Part shown: piece after piece, positions 36,941 to 46,423 of the stretch
How positions within the stretch are numbered: position 1 is the first letter of the stretch
How the letters are laid out: every line of letters begins with the position of its first letter
From: Arcticibacterium luteifluviistationis
GTDB taxonomy: Bacteria; Bacteroidota; Bacteroidia; Cytophagales; Spirosomataceae
Length of the DNA: 64,000 nt
Reading direction: 5' to 3'
Assembly (NCBI RefSeq): GCF_003258705.1
Contig: NZ_CP029480.1
Coordinates: forward strand, 2,046,001 to 2,110,000
Notes under the pieces: generated by a model
What the model was told of the DNA's origin: nothing
What the model saw: the letters and a program-made list of their open reading frames with translations, nothing else
Databases searched by the model: none
Position numbers and translations under genes: made by a program

Positions 36941-36967
36941 CAATTTTATTGGAAACCAATAAAATTG
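36941..36967. promoter_or_regulatory. Perfect 12-bp inverted repeat upstream of the OmpA/PD40 gene
   Basis: CAATTTTATTGG-AAA-CCAATAAAATTG, 41-67 bp before the start codon at 37008, directly before a weak -7-like TAATTTCG (36971-36978). It lacks a following T-run on either strand, so an operator is a better reading than a terminator. Confidence 0.5.
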
Positions 36968-37007
36968 CGGTAATTTCGTTCAAATTCAGTACTCGCTAAG
37001 CAGGATA

Positions 37008-39068
37008 ATGTTCTTAAGGATTTTTATACTTTTCTTTTTTATTCTCCCCTTTCAAAAAACTCTAGGCCAGGATGTATTATGGGCTTCAGAGGTGCTTAGC
37101 TATTCCTCAGAAAAATCAGATTTATACAATTCTCCAAAATTCAGGTCGGTACAAATATTGGGTACACCCAGCATATATCCCCAAATGACGGAAACACCCT
37201 GTGCATGGGAACCAAACGGCTCACAGTATGGCGAAGATTACGTTAAGGTAGGATTCATCAATGCGATATATATTCGTCAAATAGCGATAATTGAGAATCT
37301 TAACCCAGGAGCTATATCCCGTATCTTTGGTTACGACGAAGAAGGTACGGAGTATTTATTATATCAAAATACAGGACAGAAAACCACAGTTAAAAGCAGG
37401 TTTTGGCGAGTGTTCTTTGAGCCAATGAAAAAGCCATTGAATGCGGTTAAAATTGTAGTAAACCACAGAATAGCGAAAGGCCGAAAGCAATACGACGCTA
37501 TTGCTATTTCTGACAGTCAAGATTTCATTGAGTTTAATATCAATGTGGCTAAAGACATCCCTCAGGACCTGCAAAAGGAGAATTTAGGGCCTACTGTAAA
37601 CTCTCCTTATGGTGAAGTAGCACCAATTATTACGCCTGACGGCAACACACTTTATTTCACTAGATTAAATCACCCTGATAATATTAGAGATGAAGACGAC
37701 AAAGACGCTGAGATAAAACAAGACATCTGGTTTTCTAAAAGGAATATTGCGGGTGTTTGGATGCCTCCGGAAAACTTAGGTCCTCCGGTCAATGATGCCA
37801 ATTTGAATGCAGCTGCCACTGCTTCTGCATCCGGCTCCGGTTTGTTTGTTTTAAACCTCTATAAACCTGGCGGTAAACAGGAAATTGGTTTGTCCAGAAC
37901 TTCTTTTAGTAACGGAAAATGGAGTTATCCTGAAGAAGTGAAAATTACAGATTTTCAGGCAAAAAAAACGGAAAAAGATAAAGCTGCCAATACAGAATAT
38001 GCTATTAGTCATGACGAAAACATTCTAGTTATGGCTCTAAACCGTTTACCTAGTTTTGGAAATAATGATCTTTACGTTTCTTTTAAAGAATCAGATGGTT
38101 CTTATTCCAGACCTAAAAACATGGGTTCTATCTTAAATACTGCCGATAACGAAGGTTCCCCTTTTCTGTCTGCTGACAATAAAACACTTTATTTCAACTC
38201 TAAGGGACATCCTGGCTATGGCGACTCCGATATTTTCATGACTAAGCGTTTAGATGAAACGTGGACCAACTGGTCAGAACCTGTGAATCTGGGTCCTAAA
38301 ATAAACTCTGAAAGATGGGATGCCTTTTTCACTATTCCAGCCTCTGGCGAATTTGCCTATTTGAGCTCCGATAATAATTCATTGGGAGGAGAAGACATTT
38401 TCAGAATCAACCTGTTCGAATCTATCAAACCTGATGCGGTAGCTATTTTGGATGGAAAAATAATGGAAAAGGATGTTAACACGGTTTTGGATATTCCATT
38501 GGGTATTAAATCAAACAGTGACAGTTTAAATGAAAAAGGTTTCAATATTGAAATAAATCCTGACACCAAAGAGTACAAATTGATACTTCCTGTAGGTTTT
38601 AAATACTATTTTGATATTGATGCTACAGGTTACTTAAGTTTGGAAGACTCTTTAGATTTGACCAGAGAAGGGGATTATAGAGAAATCACGAAGAACTTTT
38701 ACCTCTCTCCAATTAGAGAAGGCTCTAAAATGGTTTTGGAGAATTTGATATTTGCCCAAGGTAAATATGAGATTGAAGCCTCTTCTCATGATGAACTTGA
38801 AAAGCTTATCAAAATACTCAAAGAATACCCGAAAATGAGAATTCTTTTAGAAGGTCATACGGATAATCAAGGGGACTTTACGCTGAACGTAAAACTTGCT
38901 AAAAACAGGGTAGACGAAGTGAAAACATATCTCATAAAAAAAGGTAAAATATCGAGTTCTAGAATTGAAACAAAATCATGGGGGCCTATAAAACCAATAT
39001 CAAGTAATTCTACCCCAGAAACCCGGAAGAAAAACCGTCGTGTGGAGTTTACAATCCTTAAAATGTGA
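37008..39068 (+). CDS. OmpA-family protein with PD40 beta-propeller repeats
   Basis: 686 residues. Signal peptide MFLRIFILFFFILPFQKTLG. Residues about 30-170 form a beta-sandwich-like N-terminal domain. From about 195 to 465 there are WD40/PD40 repeats (GEVAPIITPDGNTLYFTRLN, NEGSPFLSADNKTLYFNSKG, FFTIPASGEFAYLSSDNNSL). The C-terminal 110 residues are an OmpA domain (ILLEGHTDNQGDFTLNVKLA, SWGPIKPISSN, RKKNRRVEFTIL) with the Asp and Arg that hold peptidoglycan. It resembles PorE of the type IX secretion system but has no N-terminal TPR, so PorE is not claimed. Likely links outer membrane to wall. Confidence 0.87.
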   Translation: MFLRIFILFFFILPFQKTLGQDVLWASEVLSYSSEKSDLYNSPKFRSVQILGTPSIYPQMTETPCAWEPNGSQYGEDYVKVGFINAIYIRQIAIIENLNPGAISRIFGYDEEGTEYLLYQNTGQKTTVKSRFWRVFFEPMKKPLNAVKIVVNHRIAKGRKQYDAIAISDSQDFIEFNINVAKDIPQDLQKENLGPTVNSPYGEVAPIITPDGNTLYFTRLNHPDNIRDEDDKDAEIKQDIWFSKRNIAGVWMPPENLGPPVNDANLNAAATASASGSGLFVLNLYKPGGKQEIGLSRTSFSNGKWSYPEEVKITDFQAKKTEKDKAANTEYAISHDENILVMALNRLPSFGNNDLYVSFKESDGSYSRPKNMGSILNTADNEGSPFLSADNKTLYFNSKGHPGYGDSDIFMTKRLDETWTNWSEPVNLGPKINSERWDAFFTIPASGEFAYLSSDNNSLGGEDIFRINLFESIKPDAVAILDGKIMEKDVNTVLDIPLGIKSNSDSLNEKGFNIEINPDTKEYKLILPVGFKYYFDIDATGYLSLEDSLDLTREGDYREITKNFYLSPIREGSKMVLENLIFAQGKYEIEASSHDELEKLIKILKEYPKMRILLEGHTDNQGDFTLNVKLAKNRVDEVKTYLIKKGKISSSRIETKSWGPIKPISSNSTPETRKKNRRVEFTILKM

Positions 39069-39069
39069 T

Positions 39070-39077
39070 TACTTTTG
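39070..39077 (+). promoter_or_regulatory. Candidate -7 element of the envelope glycan operon
   Basis: TACTTTTG, just past the OmpA stop codon and 38 nt before the GT39 start, fits TAnnTTTG. Confidence 0.45.
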
Positions 39078-39114
39078 TTTCTTTGTGAAAGACTACCAAA
39101 CAAGATAATTTTTC

Positions 39115-40836
39115 ATGCCATCTCGTATTCTGGTTCTCATCATTTTAGGTTTCGCTGGACTATTAAGGTTCTACCATATTGGTGCTTACAGTCCGTATAC
39201 TGACGAAAAATTCACCTTACTTAATGTTCATGGAATTTGTGTAGGTGGTTATAATCAGCCAGAACTTACCGATAACGATACCTTTACTCCAAAAGAATTC
39301 TGGAAAGACCGTGACTTAGACGATCACTATCAGGCTATTGCCCGTTCTGATTTTGGCACGCATTTTACCTATAACGTATTATTAAAGTATTGGATTAAAG
39401 CCTTCGGTCTTAACGATGGCATGGTGAGAACATTAAGCGTTCTGTTTAATCTACTGACCTTGGTACTGGTATTTTGGCTTTGCAAAGCCTTTTTGAAATC
39501 TACAAATATTGGGCTAACTGCAATGTCAATAATAGCTCTTGACCCACTTTTTATATCGCAGAGTCATTACGCACGAAGCTATACCTTATCATTTCTTTTG
39601 GTGGTTTTAGGCACCATAGTCTTCTATAAAATACTAAAATCGGAGAATAAGAAAGAGACTATCAAGCTAGGTGCATTTTATGGTTTAATAGCCGCCATGG
39701 CTTTATTAAACCACTACCTAAACTTCATCATCTTTTTAGCACACGTAATTACGGCAGCCATTTATTTAAGAAACCAACGAAAGTGGTTAATACTACTGGG
39801 TGCTGGTGCTTTTACGCTTTTGGTTATGGGCTATTGGATGACCGCAGGTGGCGGCCAATGGTCTATGGAGTTCTTAAAAGACAAAAATTCCCTTCACTTA
39901 AAGATGGCAAATTTACCCGCAGACCAAAATCCAATGAGCGGAAATGTGGACCCAAGTAGCTTAAAAAACATAAGTCAAAAAGGCTTAAATGTTTTCTTTG
40001 ATAGTAACCTTGTAAGTTTTGATTTATATCACTCTTTACATGGCGTGCTTAACCTTGGGCTTTTCATTATTGCTTCCATTCTTCTTGGTTTAACTCTAAA
40101 GTTTACCAAAATCAAAAAAGAGAACCTTTTACTCGGCTTTTTCGCAATACTGTTAGTTCTTGGTTTAGTTTTACTTCCCTCTTATTATAAGTTAGCATTT
40201 ATCTCGGCAGCTTTCATGCTAGTGGTTTTATACCACTGGTTTATGCACCCTGTAGAAAAGGAACTTAGATTAATGCTACTGCTATCAGCTTTGCTTCCTC
40301 TATTTTATGTCATATTTGATGCCTTTAAAACTGGGCATACCACTTCACTAGCTCACAGGTATATTGGTGTTTGTGTACCTTTTCTTGGTATAATTTACGC
40401 CGTTGGCCTCTACAGACTCTTTCATCAAAAGGGTAATTTAAAGTACCTAGCTATTATTCCGATTGCTTATCAGCTATTCTTTGTAGGTGAGGAAATAAAA
40501 CAGGTTCTAAATGACACCTCCGCCCGTTACTCTTTCAGAAATGAGGCTAGAGAAAAAAACCCATACCGTGAAGCTAGCCTACTGGTCATAGAAAACTACA
40601 GCAAAGGTGACACGCTTCTGATACCTTCTTATGGCAATAACATTTATTCTGACTTAAGAGATAATCACGGTCAAAAAAACATCCTAGATGCCCAGTATCT
40701 TAACCTCTATTTGCCAAAGGATGCGGAATATATTGAGCACATTGATGTTTCGGAACCAAACTTGTTAGTTTTGAAAAAAGCTAATGGTACCAGAAAGGTA
40801 CTGTTTGACTTTCAAGGTAAAAAACTTAGGTACTGA
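39115..40836 (+). CDS. Family 39-type (ArnT/PMT-like) membrane glycosyltransferase
   Basis: 573 residues, about 12 membrane helices. The first periplasmic loop has the catalytic acidic motif in GAYSPYTDEKFTLLNVHG, and a later SQSHYARSYTLSFLLVVLGT follows the GT39 pattern. Such enzymes take sugar from a polyprenyl phosphate carrier and transfer it on the periplasmic face to lipid A, protein or other glycans. A soluble C-terminal tail of about 90 residues lies at the end. Its stop overlaps the next start by one base, so it is coupled to the second membrane protein. Confidence 0.86.
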   Translation: MPSRILVLIILGFAGLLRFYHIGAYSPYTDEKFTLLNVHGICVGGYNQPELTDNDTFTPKEFWKDRDLDDHYQAIARSDFGTHFTYNVLLKYWIKAFGLNDGMVRTLSVLFNLLTLVLVFWLCKAFLKSTNIGLTAMSIIALDPLFISQSHYARSYTLSFLLVVLGTIVFYKILKSENKKETIKLGAFYGLIAAMALLNHYLNFIIFLAHVITAAIYLRNQRKWLILLGAGAFTLLVMGYWMTAGGGQWSMEFLKDKNSLHLKMANLPADQNPMSGNVDPSSLKNISQKGLNVFFDSNLVSFDLYHSLHGVLNLGLFIIASILLGLTLKFTKIKKENLLLGFFAILLVLGLVLLPSYYKLAFISAAFMLVVLYHWFMHPVEKELRLMLLLSALLPLFYVIFDAFKTGHTTSLAHRYIGVCVPFLGIIYAVGLYRLFHQKGNLKYLAIIPIAYQLFFVGEEIKQVLNDTSARYSFRNEAREKNPYREASLLVIENYSKGDTLLIPSYGNNIYSDLRDNHGQKNILDAQYLNLYLPKDAEYIEHIDVSEPNLLVLKKANGTRKVLFDFQGKKLRY

Positions 40837-42386
40837 TGAATGAAACTGCAAAAAATAGAGCTGTTTATGCTATCATAACCCTTTTGATTTTAGGCTCGGT
40901 TTGGATGGTGCTTAAGTTTGGAGTAAACGTTCCTCACTGGGACGACCACGCCATTCGTGTGCTAATTGATGAATTTTCATGGTCTAAAATAGGTGGACTG
41001 TTTAAGTTTCATAATGAACACCGTATCTGGCTTACCAGAACTGTTACCTTAATTTATGAAAGCATAAGTGGCGACACCAACTTTAAGTTCATGATGTATT
41101 TCGGTCAATTTGGTTTGGTCGCATTAATGCTCTTATACATTCTTCTAGCTCGTCATTTTAAACTAAATAGTCTTTCACTTTTATTTCTAGCCTTATTTAT
41201 ATTCAATTTTTCTACGGTAGAAAATAGTTTATGGGGCATGGCTGCTATTCAAAACCATTGTATCCTTTTCTTTGCTATAGGTTCGCTTTGCTTCTTATCT
41301 ACCTCGTATTTTAATGAGAAAACCTCTTTTATAGCAGCTATTATCTTTTCCATTTTAGCTTTGCTAACCTCAGGAAATGCAGTCTTAATAGCTCCTATTG
41401 GTTTAGCCATTTTGTTTTTCTTGGGCAGGAAAAAGCAAATGTTAATTTGGTTAGGAGTTCATACGTTAGTTTTTGCCATTTACTTTATTGGTTTTGAAAA
41501 AAGCGTTTCTGAGAGACCGCATATAGAAGATTTCTTCCTAAACTTTCTAGCACTTAATGGCTCCCATTTTTATCCAATTTTAGATACTATTTTCAACACA
41601 AAACTTGCCTACATTTTTGGGCTTTTAAATATCCTATTTGGCTTATGGGTAATTTTCAGATTGTTTTTCTCTAAAGATACCAATGAGAAAACGCTCAATT
41701 TTTTAGCCATTCAAGCCTTCTTTTTAGGTACACTCGCCTTGGTGGCCATTGGCCGAAACGACTATCAGGTGGAGACTCTTTTAAGCAGCAAATACAAGAT
41801 TTACTCCTTCTTAATTTTTGGTACAAACATTCTTTTTGGATGGCAGTTTTATAAAAGCCAGAAATGGAAATATGCCTTAGCAGCCATTGCTGTTTTTCTT
41901 TTTTTAAATGCACAGGTTTCTTATTTGGGATTGTTAAGGAGCACACATATGGAACGTGTGGCATATACCATAAATCTAAAACACGAACAAAGACACTTAA
42001 AGAAAACGGCCTACCACCTACCCACATTTAACTTCGAAAAAAGTCTAAGTATTGACATGGCTGAAATAGACCCGAGTAAAATAGACAGTATCGCATTCGA
42101 AGGAAACCATTTATTGTTTTTTGAAAACAACCTTCAAAAATTCCACGACAACTACATTTGGCTCAAAAGTAAAGATTCGGAGTATTTATTACCTTTAAGA
42201 CTAGTAAAAGGCTCACTTTTCGGAACTGTAGAGGGTATTGCCTATTTAGAAAGAAGAAATTTCAAAACGGATGTTTATCAAACATACCTGCTAGAGGTTT
42301 CTGATAATAAGGCAGAACTCTTTGATGCTGTAAAAACACTAAAAATAGAAGGTATTCCGTATACTGAAGCACCTAAAAACTGGTAA
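40836..42386 (+). CDS. Polytopic membrane protein, GT-C-like
   Basis: 516 residues with about 11 membrane helices and a C-terminal periplasmic segment of about 140 residues. The first external loop reads GVNVPHWDDHAIRVLIDEF, with an acidic pair placed as in GT-C transferases, and NEHRIWLTRTVTLIYESISG. I do not recognise a named family, so the function (glycan transfer is a guess from position and topology) is not settled. It sits between the GT39 gene (one-base overlap) and the acyltransferase. Confidence 0.78.
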   Translation: MNETAKNRAVYAIITLLILGSVWMVLKFGVNVPHWDDHAIRVLIDEFSWSKIGGLFKFHNEHRIWLTRTVTLIYESISGDTNFKFMMYFGQFGLVALMLLYILLARHFKLNSLSLLFLALFIFNFSTVENSLWGMAAIQNHCILFFAIGSLCFLSTSYFNEKTSFIAAIIFSILALLTSGNAVLIAPIGLAILFFLGRKKQMLIWLGVHTLVFAIYFIGFEKSVSERPHIEDFFLNFLALNGSHFYPILDTIFNTKLAYIFGLLNILFGLWVIFRLFFSKDTNEKTLNFLAIQAFFLGTLALVAIGRNDYQVETLLSSKYKIYSFLIFGTNILFGWQFYKSQKWKYALAAIAVFLFLNAQVSYLGLLRSTHMERVAYTINLKHEQRHLKKTAYHLPTFNFEKSLSIDMAEIDPSKIDSIAFEGNHLLFFENNLQKFHDNYIWLKSKDSEYLLPLRLVKGSLFGTVEGIAYLERRNFKTDVYQTYLLEVSDNKAELFDAVKTLKIEGIPYTEAPKNW

Positions 42387-42389
42387 GAT

Positions 42390-43496
42390 TTGAAAACTAA
42401 TTATATAAAATCACTGGATGGAATTCGCTTTTTAGCGGTTAGTATGGTGCTTTTTGACCACTGGTCTGGAGACCGACTAGGCTTTCCTGCTTCTTATTTG
42501 GGTGTTTGCATGTTTTTTGTTTTGAGTGGATTCTTAATCACTCGAATTCTGCTTTCTGCCAAAGAGAAAGATGCTGATTTAAAAAGAGGACATGGTTTCT
42601 CTTTAAAGCGTTTTTACATCAGAAGAACCATCCGAATTTTCCCTATATATTATTTGACGCTTGCTATTCTCTTCCTTTTAAATGTAGAGCCTGTAAGAAG
42701 TAAAATTGGCTGGTTAGTTACCTACATGAGTAATAACTATATAGCCATATCGGATAATTGGCTCGGCTCCGTAGACCACCTTTGGTCTTTAGCTGTAGAA
42801 GAACAATTCTACCTTTTCTTCCCTTTTCTTATATTATTATTGCCCTTAAAAAACATTCAGAAGTCGCTAGCTTTCTTAATTCTACTTTCTGTTTTGCTTC
42901 GCGTTTACTTCTATGTTTCGGGTGCTTCTTGGATTAGGCCTTATGTTCTTATGCCCACTTGTTTAGATGCTTTTGGATTAGGTGGACTTTTAGGCTATGG
43001 TGTCTATTATCAAAAAGAAAAACTCATCAACTTCTTTTCAAAAACATCAACCTTGTTAATTGGTACGGCCGTTTATGTATTGACCGTAATCTGGCTGCAA
43101 GCTGTTTCTGAAGGACATAATTACGTTTCTATTATTTTCCTGAGGCTCGCAGAATCAATCATTTCTGTAGCCGTACTTGGGTATTTGGTATGTAGAAGTA
43201 ACACTTCAAGAGGTGTGCTACACAGCATCTTTGAATGGGAGCCTTTGGTCTACATTGGTAGAATTAGTTATGGTATATACATCTACCATAATTTCATTTA
43301 TAATGCTTACCACAGCTCTCCAAACAATCCTTTTGTCAAAGTATCGAATAAAATCACCGCTGCTTTAAGTGACGGTTTTGCTGGAACTTCTGTTAAGATT
43401 CTATTTCTGTATATCTCCGTAATTTTGATAGCAACCGTCTCTTGGTTTCTAATAGAGAAACCCATCAATAAACTAAAATCTAGATATGGCTACTGA
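42390..43496 (+). CDS. Acyltransferase family 3 (OafA-like)
   Basis: 368 residues from a TTG start (KTNYIKSLDGIRFLAVSMVL), about 10 membrane helices. Family landmarks: SLDGIRFLAVSMVLFDHW with the catalytic-type His, FFVLSGFLITRILLSA, and VDHLWSLAVEEQFYLFFPF. It O-acylates sugars on surface or exported glycans. The last membrane helix ends EKPINKLKSRYGY. It overlaps the 66-residue gene by 11 bp, so the four genes form one unit with the two upstream transferases. Confidence 0.93.
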   Translation: MKTNYIKSLDGIRFLAVSMVLFDHWSGDRLGFPASYLGVCMFFVLSGFLITRILLSAKEKDADLKRGHGFSLKRFYIRRTIRIFPIYYLTLAILFLLNVEPVRSKIGWLVTYMSNNYIAISDNWLGSVDHLWSLAVEEQFYLFFPFLILLLPLKNIQKSLAFLILLSVLLRVYFYVSGASWIRPYVLMPTCLDAFGLGGLLGYGVYYQKEKLINFFSKTSTLLIGTAVYVLTVIWLQAVSEGHNYVSIIFLRLAESIISVAVLGYLVCRSNTSRGVLHSIFEWEPLVYIGRISYGIYIYHNFIYNAYHSSPNNPFVKVSNKITAALSDGFAGTSVKILFLYISVILIATVSWFLIEKPINKLKSRYGY

Positions 43497-43686
43497 TATA
43501 ACATTGACATTTGAAGACTACCTAAAATCTAAAAAGATTGATATAGAACTCTTCCAAAAGGAAGAACCAGCCATGTTTGCAGAATGGGAAGCCATGTTTA
43601 AGAAAGTGCATCCTGATAGCTTCACTGCTCAAAAGAAGTTTTTGCTTAATCCTATACGTAGGAAATATTTACTTAAGGCCGATTAG
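43486..43686 (+). CDS. Small conserved-type protein of unknown function
   Basis: 66 residues, soluble, charged: FEDYLKSKKIDIELFQ, PAMFAEWEAMFKKVHPDSFT and the basic C-terminus NPIRRKYLLKAD. It is read in a different frame from the acyltransferase tail it overlaps, has sensible codon use and an ATG, and looks like a small protein seen in other Cytophagales. No motif gives a function; a helical protein is likely. Confidence 0.72.
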   Translation: MATDITLTFEDYLKSKKIDIELFQKEEPAMFAEWEAMFKKVHPDSFTAQKKFLLNPIRRKYLLKAD

Positions 43687-43836
43687 TCGCCGCCTAAAGC
43701 AAAGAACTTCACATACCTTTAAGTAGTATCATTTCAGAATCGTTTGTCACAATTTTGACTTGATGTGCGAAAATTCCACCAAACAAATTGATTATCCTTA
43801 CTTCTGCAAGGGCATTCACTCCTAGACACCAACATG

Positions 43837-43852
43837 TCGCTCCTCTGGAGCT
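43837..43852. repeat. Dispersed palindromic repeat, copy 1
   Basis: TCGCTCCTCTGGAGCT, with the hairpin GCTCC-TCT-GGAGC, identical to 53778-53793. It is the only distinct feature in the gap 43687-43875. Similar short palindromes with this CTCC..GGAG core recur between genes in Bacteroidota. Confidence 0.65.
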
Positions 43853-43875
43853 GTAAACATTAATTGTATAGGGCC

Positions 43876-45207
43876 TTATCCCCAAATCATGTGGGCTATG
43901 TAGATTAATATAAAACATGAAACACCTACAATACCAGTAGCTACCGTATGGATTCTGTAACCCATACTAATGGTCATACCCGTCATTTGCGTTACCAACC
44001 AGAAAAAACTATCACTCACATGCGAAACCACTGCTGAACCAGCTCCAATAGCTAAAACAGCCAAAGCTTTTGACACTTCTGTGTCTAAGCCCAATTGAGG
44101 AATTAATGGTGTAATTATAGAAGCCGTGGTAATCATGGCCACAGTAGATGAACCCTGAGCTGTTTTTAATGCCGCAGAAATCAGGAAAGGTAAAAAGATA
44201 CCCATTGGATAATCGGCCAATAAAGGGGCTATCATATCTCCTAGACCTGCGTTTTGAAGCACCTTCCCAAAGACACCACCGGCACCTGTAATCATCACTA
44301 TGGAAGCCGAATCTAAAAGAGCTTTTCCTACCCAGCCTTGCGTGGAAAGCATATCTCTTTCTAATTTTTTAGGCAAAGTAAAAGCAATTAACAAACCTAT
44401 TATAAGAGCAATAATCGGTGTTCCTACAAAGTCTAAACCGCTTTTTAAACCTCCCTCCCCTATTATGGAGTACAAATCATTGAAAGATTTTAAGACTATC
44501 AGTAACAATGGTATAAGCACTGGAATTATTGAATGAAGAAAGCCAGGAGCTACGGCTAATTTCTTATCGAAATCACCTTCTCCTAAGTCTGGAGCTGGGT
44601 CAAGCCAAGTTTTAGATGCGTACTTTTTTGCGAAGATTATTGGCGGAATTAAAGCTATCAAACTAATTACAGAACCAAAAGCTATAACTAAGCCCAAGTC
44701 TGCTCCAATAATAGCTGCAGTGGCTATTGGTCCTGGTGTAGGTGGCACCATGGTATGTGTAGCCATTAAGCCTGTAGCCAAACAAACCGTGGTCACAGTT
44801 AAAGACAAGCCAGCTTTCTTAGTTAAAGCTTTATTTAGCGAATTCAAAATCACAAATCCGCTATCGCCAAAAACAGGAATAGAAATAAGCCAACCGACTA
44901 GAGACATGGCTTCTGGTACTCTTTTTTTACCTATTAGCTTTAAAACACCATTAGCCAGTCTTACAGCACCGCCCGTATTTTCTAAAAATGCACCTATCAT
45001 TACACCAATAATAATGACCAAACCTATGCTTCCTAGTGTTTTACCAAAGCCTTCGTTAATGGATTCAATAAGTTTTGGCAGCGGCACGCCAGCAGTCAGC
45101 CCAAATAAAAGAGCCACAAAAAGTAGAGCTAGAAAAGGATGTAATTTAAACTTGGTAGTACTTATGACAATTAATGCCACAGCAAGGATAAGGAGAATGA
45201 TTAGCAT
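43876..45207 (-). CDS. GntP-family gluconate:H+ symporter-type permease
   Basis: 443 residues from the ATG at 45207 (MLIILLILAVALIVISTTKF); the longer frame from 45252 adds 15 residues not typical of the family. About 12 membrane helices. Landmarks: GFGKTLGSIGLVIIIGVMIG, RVPEAMSLVGWLISIPVFGD, MVPPTPGPIATAAIIGADLG and GSSTVAMITTASIITPLIPQ. It takes up gluconate or a related sugar acid with protons. No kinase or regulator of gluconate use is adjacent, so the substrate is inferred from the family. Confidence 0.92.
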   Translation of the reverse strand: MLIILLILAVALIVISTTKFKLHPFLALLFVALLFGLTAGVPLPKLIESINEGFGKTLGSIGLVIIIGVMIGAFLENTGGAVRLANGVLKLIGKKRVPEAMSLVGWLISIPVFGDSGFVILNSLNKALTKKAGLSLTVTTVCLATGLMATHTMVPPTPGPIATAAIIGADLGLVIAFGSVISLIALIPPIIFAKKYASKTWLDPAPDLGEGDFDKKLAVAPGFLHSIIPVLIPLLLIVLKSFNDLYSIIGEGGLKSGLDFVGTPIIALIIGLLIAFTLPKKLERDMLSTQGWVGKALLDSASIVMITGAGGVFGKVLQNAGLGDMIAPLLADYPMGIFLPFLISAALKTAQGSSTVAMITTASIITPLIPQLGLDTEVSKALAVLAIGAGSAVVSHVSDSFFWLVTQMTGMTISMGYRIHTVATGIVGVSCFILIYIAHMIWG

Positions 45208-45338
45208 GTATTTTATATAGGGTTGATACCGTGAAAATAAACAAATAATCACGCCAAAATAAAATCACTCCCATTTAATCTGCAAAACATCCTATTCTAA
45301 CTTCCAAATTCTGATATTAAGAAGTTTTAGAAATGCTA

Positions 45339-46388
45339 CTATAAGGTTTCGTAAAAGTTACTCAAAACAGCTTCAGCCTCTTTATGTTGCGGACAAAACT
45401 TATCTCTTGAAGCTTTACTTGGGTCTTTAAAAGGAAACCATTTCCAGGCAAAGCCACCAGCAAACCAAGGCTGTCCCCAAACTTCTTCAAAAAGCGATTG
45501 ATAAGCTCTTGCTTGCAGGCCTTCATTATCTGGCAAAGAGTAATCTGTTTCCCAAGGTTTATCCGTTGAGAAATCACAACTTCGGTAGCCGTACTCCGTA
45601 AATAAAATAGGTTTAGCGTATTTGCCAGAAACCTTCTTCATCTTTTTGAGGTGCTTTCCCCAGCCTGATTTCAGCGTAGCCAAATCAGGACTTTTCTCTT
45701 TAGCTAAAGGGAAATAGCCATCTACGCCTATGTAATCTAGCTTATCCCAAAAAGGAACGGCATCATAACAATCCCAATTCTCCGCATAGGTAAGTTCGCC
45801 TTTATAAACTTCTCTAATATCTGCAATTAGTTTTAACCAAAAGGCTGGTCTTTCTGCCACCATCGTCTCCATTTCGGTAGCTATGCAGAAAAGTTCTACG
45901 TCATTTTCTTCCGCTATTTTTGCATATTGAAGAATATATCCGCCAAAACTACTTTCAAACTCCTGCCACTCCTCTTCAGATGATAAATTAAAATCACCTG
46001 TATACTTCCCTCTTCCTTGCCACATATGAGGCTTAAGCATTACCTTTTGACCATTTTGATGAGCTAAAAGAATGCATTCAACCACTCCCGAAGGTTGCTC
46101 TCCCCACCACTGATGTCCCTCTTTAGGCAAATCAATAACTTTAGCATATCTGAGATTAGCCTCACCCTCTTTCACAAAACCATAAGGCATTAGAGCGGCC
46201 CATTCGGCATGCACCCTTTCTGTAGATTCGAAGTGAGAAGAATCAATAGCTTTATTAGGAGCTACAAAAGAAAGCCCTTTCATTTTCTCGCCTTTATAGA
46301 CGTAAGGCGTCTTTTCTGTTTCTGAGAACATAAAATATGCTGCCGCTAACAGCACTAAAAAGCCAGAAGTTAATAGTTTTGTTTTCAT
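45339..46388 (-). CDS. GH113-like glycoside hydrolase
   Basis: 349 residues with an N-terminal membrane anchor or signal (KLLTSGFLVLLAAAYFMFSE). The TIM-barrel part shows MKGLSFVAPNKAI, VMLKPHMWQGRGKYTGDFNL, the acid Glu in FCIATEMETMVAERP, YIGVDGYFPLA and the nucleophile-type Glu in ILFTEYGYRSCDFST, then GFAWKWFPF. This pattern fits family GH113, which includes beta-mannanases. Expected in the periplasm or on the surface. Substrate not proven. It diverges from the NUDIX gene with 35 bp between starts. Confidence 0.84.
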   Translation of the reverse strand: MKTKLLTSGFLVLLAAAYFMFSETEKTPYVYKGEKMKGLSFVAPNKAIDSSHFESTERVHAEWAALMPYGFVKEGEANLRYAKVIDLPKEGHQWWGEQPSGVVECILLAHQNGQKVMLKPHMWQGRGKYTGDFNLSSEEEWQEFESSFGGYILQYAKIAEENDVELFCIATEMETMVAERPAFWLKLIADIREVYKGELTYAENWDCYDAVPFWDKLDYIGVDGYFPLAKEKSPDLATLKSGWGKHLKKMKKVSGKYAKPILFTEYGYRSCDFSTDKPWETDYSLPDNEGLQARAYQSLFEEVWGQPWFAGGFAWKWFPFKDPSKASRDKFCPQHKEAEAVLSNFYETL

Positions 46389-46423
46389 ATCTATTTCAAA
46401 GGGTCACAAGTTAAGAAAATAAG

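Noticed and set aside
36941-36967. Terminator of an upstream transcript
   Set aside because: No T-run follows on either strand, and the flanking genes diverge.
37008-39068. PorE of the type IX secretion system
   Set aside because: The propeller and OmpA parts agree, but the N-terminal TPR region is missing and no other T9SS core gene is near.
43709-43918. 69-codon minus-strand frame
   Set aside because: It overlaps the GntP gene end and a dispersed palindrome, with no recognisable protein features.
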